From the NCBI GenBank assembly GCA_024640225.1, contig JAHEFK010000006.1, positions 1 through 41,487 on the forward strand: DNA of 41,487 nt. The letters are read 5' to 3'. Made by a program: the position numbers and the translations under genes. Origin of the DNA: Bacteroidota bacterium. GTDB taxonomy: Bacteria > Bacteroidota > Bacteroidia > Chitinophagales > Chitinophagaceae. The notes beneath the pieces are model-generated. The model made no database searches and had not been told where the DNA came from. It saw only the letters and a program-made list of their open reading frames with translations. Shown one piece after another: positions 35,701-41,487 of the stretch; the first letter of the stretch is position 1; every line of letters starts with the position of its first letter.

Positions 35701-36840
35701 ATGACAAATATATTACGCTTTTGTACTTTCTTAATAATCAGTCTTTACTTGATTTCTTGTGGCAAATCCAATAGCTCCTTTCAAGTAAACGGAAGCATTA
35801 CCAATCTTCCATCACAAACCATTTTCTTAGAAGAGATGGGCGTAGCAGGGGATGTTATTGTTGATTCTACTAAGCCAGATAAAGATGGCAATTTTACATT
35901 GCAGGCAAAAAATGAAGAAGCTACGTTGTACAGGATTAAATTTAGTGATAACGCCTTTATCATTTTTAGCACTGCTAAAAATGATATTACAATTAAAGCG
36001 GAATGGCCAAATATAGAAAACTACACGATCACAGGCGCATCAGAAGCTGTGGAACTGAAGCAATTTATTACCAAAATACGGGAGGATTATATTCGCAATT
36101 TCAATACGCTTTATTTAGTTTTAGATACTGCCAAAGCAAGACATGATGATACTATGAGCGCAAAAGTCACTGCTGAGATCAATCAACTGAATGCATCGCT
36201 AACCAACTTTGTTGAAAGCTACACCGACAGTACGCACTATGTGCCCAATGCTTACTTTGCTATGAACATGCTTAATTTTAATGCAGAAAAAGCCTTTTTT
36301 ACTGCGCTTGCTTCTAATATGGCAGGCCGTTTTTCGGACAGTAAATTAGCAAAAGCTATTGTTGAAAAAATAAATAATTCGCTTGATGGCAGTTCTTCTA
36401 AAGGCTCCAGTAAAAGCCCTATTGGCATTGGATTGCAAGCTCCAGCCATTGAGGTTTTCGGCGTAGATGGCGCTACCATTCGCCTATCTGATTTTAGAGG
36501 AAAATATGTACTTGTAGATTTTTGGGCGTCCTGGTGCAAACCGTGCAGAAATGAAAACCCAAATGTAGTTAAAGCCTTTAAAGCCTATCAAAATAAGAAC
36601 TTTACTGTATTCAGCGTATCACTAGATACCGAAAAAGACAATTGGTTAGCAGCGATTAAAAGCGATGGATTAACGTGGAAACAAGGAAGTGAATTGAAGG
36701 GTTGGGAAAGTAAAGTAGTACGCGACTATCAGTTAGAAGCTATTCCGTCTAATTGCTTAATAGATCCAAATGGGAAAATTTTAGCCATCAATATTACTGG
36801 TGACGATTTACAAAAAGCATTACAAGAATTAGTAAAATAA
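35701..36840 (+). CDS. TlpA-like thioredoxin-fold lipoprotein with N-terminal DUF4369-like domain
   Basis: The 379-residue lipoprotein (lipobox LISCG, Cys20) has a beta-rich N-terminal domain at about 25-120 of the DUF4369 type (FQVNGSITNLPSQTIFLEEM), a helical linker, and a C-terminal thioredoxin domain from about 240 with the redox motif WCKPC (Cys279, Cys282) and the cis-Pro region AIPSNCLID. Such proteins reduce or isomerise disulfides in the periplasm of Bacteroidota. An upstream in-frame TTG at 35665 is rejected because the -7 promoter box lies downstream of it and the ATG at 35701 begins the signal peptide. Single gene with its own terminator. Confidence 0.87.
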   Translation: MTNILRFCTFLIISLYLISCGKSNSSFQVNGSITNLPSQTIFLEEMGVAGDVIVDSTKPDKDGNFTLQAKNEEATLYRIKFSDNAFIIFSTAKNDITIKAEWPNIENYTITGASEAVELKQFITKIREDYIRNFNTLYLVLDTAKARHDDTMSAKVTAEINQLNASLTNFVESYTDSTHYVPNAYFAMNMLNFNAEKAFFTALASNMAGRFSDSKLAKAIVEKINNSLDGSSSKGSSKSPIGIGLQAPAIEVFGVDGATIRLSDFRGKYVLVDFWASWCKPCRNENPNVVKAFKAYQNKNFTVFSVSLDTEKDNWLAAIKSDGLTWKQGSELKGWESKVVRDYQLEAIPSNCLIDPNGKILAINITGDDLQKALQELVK

Positions 36841-36865
36841 AAAAGGGGCCGTTGGCCCCTTTTTT
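36839..36865. terminator. Bidirectional terminator
   Basis: AAAAAAGGGGCC (36839-36850), loop GTT, GGCCCCTTTTTT (36854-36865). It begins within the stop codon of the TlpA-like gene and lies 3 bp before the stop of the convergent barrel gene. Confidence 0.88.
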
Positions 36866-36868
36866 ATT

Positions 36869-37543
36869 TTACATTTCAAATTCTAAATGCTTTTTATTAG
36901 GATTGGACTTATCTACAAAAAACTTAAAATCGTGACCGAAAGATAAAAGAAGTAAATTGACTTTTTCCCCTTTATAGGTTGATCTATTTTCATTTAGGAA
37001 ATTAACCGGATAGTACTGTAACTTAACAGAAAATGTTTTTCTTACAAAGCCAACAAATACATTTGGCAAAAACTGTGGTGTAGCTGTACTAAACCATTCT
37101 GAGCTTTTTTGTTTATCCGAACGATTAACAAATTGCTTTTCTTTATAGTTAAATGGCAAATCGACACCTGCACCAATAAATCCAAAGCGATTCGTTTTCA
37201 TATCTCCAAATTTCAAAGCAGCATTCACTCCAAAAGCGTATACACGTTTTTTGAAGGTAGTATCCCCTCGCTTCTCTATAAAACCAATATTTTTTATGCC
37301 CACACCAAGTAGGGCACCACTATAATTATTAAACTCGTTGTGGATCGTGTGACCAATGTTGAAAAAGGGGGCATATCTTACAATTGGATCTCCTGCATTT
37401 GTACCACTCGTAATAGCAGTAGAAAAAATTGAACCATCTAATTGCGATGCATAATGCCATTTTGAAGCGTGTATCGCTGATTTTGTTTGGGCGTTTGCCA
37501 ATGCACTTATAAAAAGCGAACTTACCAATAACGTTTTTTTCAT
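36869..37543 (-). CDS. Predicted outer-membrane beta-barrel protein
   Basis: A 224-residue exported protein with signal peptide MKKTLLVSSLFISALANAQ. The rest has alternating hydrophobic strands and Gly-rich turns (YAPFFNIGHTIHNEF, GALLGVGIKNIGFIEK, VYAFGVNAALKFGD, FGFIGAGVDLPFNYK, FLPNVFVGFVRKTFSVKLQYYPVNF, VNLLLLSFGHDFKFF), as in small outer-membrane barrels. I recognise no specific family. It stands alone, 28 nt downstream of a possible start of transcription. Confidence 0.6.
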   Translation of the reverse strand: MKKTLLVSSLFISALANAQTKSAIHASKWHYASQLDGSIFSTAITSGTNAGDPIVRYAPFFNIGHTIHNEFNNYSGALLGVGIKNIGFIEKRGDTTFKKRVYAFGVNAALKFGDMKTNRFGFIGAGVDLPFNYKEKQFVNRSDKQKSSEWFSTATPQFLPNVFVGFVRKTFSVKLQYYPVNFLNENRSTYKGEKVNLLLLSFGHDFKFFVDKSNPNKKHLEFEM

Positions 37544-37577
37544 AGGATAACTTTTTTAAATAATGAACTAATTTTTA

Positions 37578-37585
37578 CAAAAATA
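37578..37585 (-). promoter_or_regulatory. -7 element for the barrel gene at 37543
   Basis: On the minus strand TATTTTTG fits TAnnTTTG, 34 nt before the start codon; no -33 TTG is clear. Confidence 0.35.
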
Positions 37586-37711
37586 GAACATGTGTTTTGA
37601 TTATTAAATAGTAAACTTGTAAAATATCTGCTAATTTTTCAGTTATCCCCGTTTGGCATAATTATTGAAACCTATAATACGTCAATTATTTACCTATTAC
37701 TATTAAAAATA

Positions 37712-37726
37712 AAGACAGATTGTCTT
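37712..37726. repeat. Small inverted repeat just before lon
   Basis: AAGACA-GAT-TGTCTT lies 15 bp before the lon start codon. It could be an operator or a small hairpin in the leader. No HrcA-type CIRCE element is seen. Confidence 0.35.
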
Positions 37727-37741
37727 AAAAAATATACTATT

Positions 37742-40135
37742 ATGCTATTGCAACAAAATGAACAAGAAATGGAATTTTTACCCGTACTTCCTATGGGCGA
37801 AGACGAAATGAATGAAGAAGAGCGAAAAAGCTTACCAGACAATTTACCTATCATTGCCTTACGCAATACGGTTCTTTTCCCTAATGTAGTATTGCCCATC
37901 ACCGTTTCTAGAGAAAAATCTATTATTGCTATTACGCAAGCCAATAAAAAAGATAAATGGATTGGTGTGGTAGCTCAGAAAGATGGCAACTTTGAAGACC
38001 CCGGCATAGATGACATGTTTCATGTAGGCACCTTGGCAAAAATTGTAAAAATGATAAAAATGCCCGATGGGAACATCACCCTTTTTATCATGGGTAAAAT
38101 TCGTTTTCAAATTAATGAATTTACCGAAACAGATCCTTTTTTCAAAGCAAACATTACCTATAAAGAAGATCATTTTCCAAAAGAAGATCCCAATTTTGAC
38201 GCGCTAGTAGGTTCTATTAAAGACTACGCAGAAAAAATCATTCAACAAACTAATACGCTGCCTCCAGAAGCGGCTATAATGTTGCGCAACATAGAAAACT
38301 ATTCTTTTTTGGTTCACTATATTGCATCCAATATCAATGCTAAATTGTTAGACAAACAAAGTTTATTAGAAGAAGACGATATCCGACTACGTGCAGAAAA
38401 ATTATTGAACTTACTACAAAGCGAATTGCAATTAGCGGAGCTCAAAAATGAAATCACCAATAAAACAAGAGGTGAAATCGATAAGCAACAACGAGAGTAC
38501 TTTTTACAGCAACAATTAAAATCTATCAAAGATGAATTGGGCGATGCTAATGAACGAGAAATTAAAGATCTTCAAAAAAGAGCTGAACAAATAAATTGGA
38601 CCGAAGCTGCCAAAGAATTATTTAGAAAAGGTATAGAAAAGTTAGAGCGCATGCACCCTACTACACCCGACTATTCGGTAGTGTATAATCATTTAGACTT
38701 AATGTTGGATTTGCCATGGGGTATTTATACAAAAGACTCTTATGATCTTAAAAAAGCACAAAAAGTTTTAGACCATGATCATTATGGAATGGATGAAATC
38801 AAAGATCGTATTATTGAGTATTTAGCCGTACTAAAATTGAAAGGCGATTTAAAATCACCCATCCTTTGTTTCGTAGGACCTCCCGGCATTGGTAAAACAT
38901 CTTTAGGTAAAAGTATTGCAAATGCAATTGACAGAAAATATATCCGTTTGAGCCTCGGTGGACTACATGATGAAAGTGAATTGCGTGGTCATCGTAAAAC
39001 CTATATTGGGGCAATGCCGGGTAGAATTATACAGCAATTGAGAAAAGTTAAAAGTGCTAATCCTGTATTTATTTTAGATGAGATTGATAAAATTGGTAAA
39101 GACTTTAGAGGCGATCCTAGTTCGGCTTTATTAGAAATTTTAGACCCTGAACAAAACAGTACTTTTTATGATAATTACTTAGAATTAGAATTTGATTTAT
39201 CTAAAGTATTATTTATTGCCACGGCCAACAGCTTAAGCGATATACAACCTGCTTTGAGAGATCGATTAGAAATCATTCAATTGTCTGGTTATTCGGTAGA
39301 AGAAAAAGTAGAAATTGCAAAGCGTCATCTCATACCAAAGCAAAAAGAAATGCATGGCTTATTGAAGACTCCTTTGAAATTCAATGATAAATTATTGCAA
39401 AAAATTGTTCAAGATTATACCAGAGAAAGTGGCGTGAGAGAACTAGATCGATTAATGGCTAGTGTGATGCGTAACATCGCTAAACAAGTAGCTTTAGAAG
39501 AAACAGTTTCAACTACTATCGACGAACATAAAGTCGAAGAAGTTTTAGGTAAACCACGATTTTTAAATGACATCTATAGCAAAGGGCATCCGGCCGGAGT
39601 TGTGGTTGGTTTAGCATGGACTTACGTAGGTGGTGATATTTTATTCATTGAAACTAGCTTATCGAAAGGGAAAGGAACCCTCACATTAACCGGCAACTTA
39701 GGGAATGTCATGAAAGAAAGTGCTACCACTGCCCTTTCCTATTTAAAAGCACATGCACAAACCTTTGGAATTGCTAATAATGCCTTTACAGAAAATGATA
39801 TTCATATTCATGTTCCAGAAGGTGCTGTACCCAAAGACGGACCAAGCGCTGGCATTACCATGCTCTCTGCATTAGCATCTGCTTTTACAGGGAAACGCAT
39901 CAAGCCTTACCTTGCTATGACCGGAGAAATTACCTTGCGTGGACAAGTATTACCCGTTGGTGGCATTAAAGAAAAAGTATTGGCGGCTAAACGTGCGGGT
40001 ATAAAGGAAATTATCTTATGTGCACAAAACGAAAAAGACATTAATGAAATTTCTAAAAACTATATTAAGGGATTAAAATTCCATTATGTACAAGAAATGG
40101 ATGAGGTTATTCAAATTGCCCTAATGAGAAAATAA
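37742..40135 (+). CDS. lon: ATP-dependent protease Lon
   Basis: A complete 797-residue Lon, which degrades damaged and regulatory proteins in the cytoplasm. The N-terminal substrate-binding domain (about 33-230, [19 protein letters not shown]) is followed by a coiled coil, the AAA+ module with Walker A GPPGIGKT at 379-386 and Walker [12 protein letters not shown], and the protease domain with the Ser-Lys dyad Ser702 (PKDGPSAG) and Lys745 ([14 protein letters not shown]). The N-terminus has an acidic extension of about 30 residues ([20 protein letters not shown]), common in Bacteroidota. Single gene between barrel-protein genes. Confidence 0.97.
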   Translation: MLLQQNEQEMEFLPVLPMGEDEMNEEERKSLPDNLPIIALRNTVLFPNVVLPITVSREKSIIAITQANKKDKWIGVVAQKDGNFEDPGIDDMFHVGTLAKIVKMIKMPDGNITLFIMGKIRFQINEFTETDPFFKANITYKEDHFPKEDPNFDALVGSIKDYAEKIIQQTNTLPPEAAIMLRNIENYSFLVHYIASNINAKLLDKQSLLEEDDIRLRAEKLLNLLQSELQLAELKNEITNKTRGEIDKQQREYFLQQQLKSIKDELGDANEREIKDLQKRAEQINWTEAAKELFRKGIEKLERMHPTTPDYSVVYNHLDLMLDLPWGIYTKDSYDLKKAQKVLDHDHYGMDEIKDRIIEYLAVLKLKGDLKSPILCFVGPPGIGKTSLGKSIANAIDRKYIRLSLGGLHDESELRGHRKTYIGAMPGRIIQQLRKVKSANPVFILDEIDKIGKDFRGDPSSALLEILDPEQNSTFYDNYLELEFDLSKVLFIATANSLSDIQPALRDRLEIIQLSGYSVEEKVEIAKRHLIPKQKEMHGLLKTPLKFNDKLLQKIVQDYTRESGVRELDRLMASVMRNIAKQVALEETVSTTIDEHKVEEVLGKPRFLNDIYSKGHPAGVVVGLAWTYVGGDILFIETSLSKGKGTLTLTGNLGNVMKESATTALSYLKAHAQTFGIANNAFTENDIHIHVPEGAVPKDGPSAGITMLSALASAFTGKRIKPYLAMTGEITLRGQVLPVGGIKEKVLAAKRAGIKEIILCAQNEKDINEISKNYIKGLKFHYVQEMDEVIQIALMRK

Positions 40136-40139
40136 AAAA

Positions 40140-40162
40140 AAAGGCACCCATTGGGTGCCTTT
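40140..40162. terminator. Terminator between lon and the PorG-like gene
   Basis: AAAGGCACCC (40140-40149), loop ATT, GGGTGCCTTT (40153-40162). The long A-run on the left gives the minus strand a strong U-tract, so it works best for the minus gene; the plus strand has TTTCATTTT. Confidence 0.8.
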
Positions 40163-40179
40163 CATTTTGTAAACCAATT

Positions 40180-40890
40180 TTATTTCTTTTTGTTAGTGCT
40201 TAGTTTGAATGTATATCCTAAAGCATAAACACTATAAGCATCATATTTTTGAGATCGTGCAGATAAACTAAATCCATCTAAATAGTCGGAGATACAAGTT
40301 TTATAACAAGCTTCTACAAATAAAGAAGAATTTGCATTTATCTTATATCTAAATCCAATGCTTGCAGGGATGGTAAGTAGTACTTTTGGCTGCATCATTG
40401 ACTGTTCTTTAAATAAGCCAATTTGTTCAGAAGAAGCTGAGGCAAAGTATGCAGTATCAATTTTACTTGCATCTTTTTTAGGATTGATTTTAGCAAACCC
40501 AAATCCAAATGCTACAAATGGTTGGAATTTCTTATCGTCGTGGAACAGATTAAATTCAAGCATCGCTGATAAGTCAATTAACGATGTTGAAAAATTATAA
40601 TTTCTGTGCTTTGCCCACTCAGGCGAATCAAATTGAGCATCATCACCTTTCAAACTTGCAATATTTAAAGAACCTCTTAAATAAACTTTATCATTTTTTA
40701 CATGATATCTAAGCATTCCTTGAAAACCAAATTTTAAATCTTTGGTACTCCCTAGAGTAGTTGGCGTTAAATCACCTTGATAAATGTTTCCCGTAAGTGC
40801 GCAGGTAACATCCACTTCTTTAGACTCCTTTTGAGCATTAACAAACAAGGGCATTACTGCTAATAGTAAAATAGAAATTTTTTTATTCAT
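40180..40890 (-). CDS. PorG-like (DUF6089 type) outer-membrane beta-barrel protein
   Basis: A 236-residue exported protein with signal peptide MNKKISILLLAVMPLFVNAQ. The barrel pattern resembles PorG/DUF6089 proteins: ALTGNIYQGDLTP, MLRYHVKNDKVYLRGSLNIASLKGDD, AMLEFNLFHDDKKFQPFVAFGFGFAKINPK, IPASIGFRYKINANSSLFVEACYKTCISDYLDGFS. PorG is an outer-membrane partner of the T9SS core ring. An upstream ATG at 40914 is rejected: a promoter at 40904-40933 would place the start of transcription downstream of it and just before 40890. Assignment is by pattern, so moderate. Confidence 0.65.
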   Translation of the reverse strand: MNKKISILLLAVMPLFVNAQKESKEVDVTCALTGNIYQGDLTPTTLGSTKDLKFGFQGMLRYHVKNDKVYLRGSLNIASLKGDDAQFDSPEWAKHRNYNFSTSLIDLSAMLEFNLFHDDKKFQPFVAFGFGFAKINPKKDASKIDTAYFASASSEQIGLFKEQSMMQPKVLLTIPASIGFRYKINANSSLFVEACYKTCISDYLDGFSLSARSQKYDAYSVYALGYTFKLSTNKKK

Positions 40891-40903
40891 TATGTTTTTT
40901 TTG

Positions 40904-40933
40904 CAAATATACATTTTAATTCATAGTTGGCAA
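40904..40933 (-). promoter_or_regulatory. Promoter of the PorG-like gene, overlapping the end of the M49 gene
   Basis: On the minus strand TTTTTTG ends with TTG at 40933-40931, followed after 19 nt by TATATTTGC (40911-40903). This is the best match in the window to the Bacteroidota promoter. The -33 box lies within the coding end of the upstream peptidase gene. Confidence 0.65.
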
Positions 40934-41487
40934 AAAACTATACTTCTTCTTATAGTCCATCATCTGTTGAAAGAAAGAAGTAGGATACGTAACTTTCACA
41001 TCAATGATGTTATCACCTTTTAAAACAGGCTCTAATACCGGCTGAATAAATCCTCTGTAGGGCTTAATACCAAGTGTTGCATATCGGCTTATAATTTCTT
41101 TATGTAAAACAGGATCTACATTCACACCATAAGTTTCAACTAATGCAGTTGCCGCTTTATAATCACCTTCTGATTTTATACGTTGGATCTCTCTTAATAA
41201 TTGTCCAAACAAGGTACGCAACTTGCTATAGTCGTTAATGCGCACATAGGTTTTATTATTTACCTTAATCAATTCCACAACGTTGTCTTGCTTTCCTTTT
41301 TCAAATACCCAACGCGCATTCAATTGGCGATTGCGCATGTGAGCCTCTTCCAATTTTTCACCTGGTTTTAATCTAGTCAATTGCGTCATTAAACCATTCA
41401 TCATATATTGATCATAACCTGCTTTTCCTACTTCCTCACTTTCTGCCACGCCAATTTCTATTAACTTCTTATCCATGATATAATACA
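40916..41487 (-). CDS. Peptidase family M49 (dipeptidyl-peptidase III-like), C-terminal part, cut by window edge
   Basis: About 190 residues of the C-terminal end are present. The reading frame has no stop between the Met at 41476 and the window end (codons for Tyr-Tyr-Ile precede it), so that Met is internal and the gene continues outside. Blocks such as GLMTQLTRLKPGEKLEEAHMRNRQL, LFGQLLREIQRIKSEGDY, ALVETYGVNVDPVLH and VKVTYPTSFFQQMMDYKKKYSFLP are typical of the end of long Bacteroidota M49 proteins of about 670-700 residues. The zinc motifs (HELLGH-type and the second Glu) would lie upstream, outside the window, so activity cannot be judged here. Confidence 0.8.
   Translation of the reverse strand, partial: YYIMDKKLIEIGVAESEEVGKAGYDQYMMNGLMTQLTRLKPGEKLEEAHMRNRQLNARWVFEKGKQDNVVELIKVNNKTYVRINDYSKLRTLFGQLLREIQRIKSEGDYKAATALVETYGVNVDPVLHKEIISRYATLGIKPYRGFIQPVLEPVLKGDNIIDVKVTYPTSFFQQMMDYKKKYSFLPTMN

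Noticed and set aside
41474-41476. ATG at 41476 as the real start of a 186-residue protein
   Set aside because: The frame stays open to the window edge and the sequence is the C-terminal part of a much longer peptidase family.

Overview
The window is AT-rich, densely coded chromosomal DNA from a member of the Bacteroidota, most likely the Chitinophagia or Sphingobacteriia side. The evidence is a complete gldK-gldL-gldM-gldN type IX secretion (T9SS) and gliding cluster, a protein with a gliding-type C-terminal sorting domain, a DUF4271-HemD gene pair, atpD-atpC separated from the other ATP synthase genes, and promoters of the Bacteroidota type (TTG, 19-21 nt, TAnnTTTG). Most starts lack a Shine-Dalgarno sequence. 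I see no tRNA, rRNA, CRISPR array, insertion sequence or prophage, and no stretch over 300 bp without a gene.

Layout. 1-611: a small HTH regulator with repeats upstream. 736-4166 (+): a compact operon of a Cys/Met-metabolism PLP enzyme, a 3-oxoadipyl-CoA-type thiolase and ACMSD, suggesting amino-acid (tryptophan and sulfur amino acid) catabolism. 4204-5793 (-): a T9SS-exported PKD protein. 6024-9560 (-) smc and 9788-11644 (+) hscA diverge from a repeat-rich intergenic region. 11676-18931 (-): aspartate kinase, an OstA/LptA-like protein, an MlaD/MCE protein and a large envelope protein joining a peptidase-like domain, a propeller and an Omp85-like barrel. 18985-19623 (+): a metallo-beta-lactamase-fold hydrolase. 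19632-25078 (-): gldKLMN followed by a ComB-like 2-phosphosulfolactate phosphatase. 25250-29018 (-): a DUF255 thioredoxin-domain protein, HemD and a DUF4271 membrane protein. 29138-32585 (+): hemW with an LEA14-like lipoprotein, then fabG and fabH. 32654-34434 (-): atpD-atpC. 34549-36840: divergent HmuY-like and TlpA-like lipoproteins. 36869-37543 (-): a beta-barrel protein. 37742-40135 (+): lon. 40180-41487 (-): a PorG-like barrel and the C-terminal end of an M49 peptidase cut by the window edge.

Most genes are housekeeping or envelope functions. The most unusual items are a 56-bp perfect palindrome between fabH and atpC, a nearly identical 21-nt leader before the start codons of gldK and gldN, the three-part envelope protein, the ComB homologue directly behind the T9SS cluster, and an internal promoter that fixes the start of the PorG-like gene. 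I found no convincing wholly new defence or mobile system.
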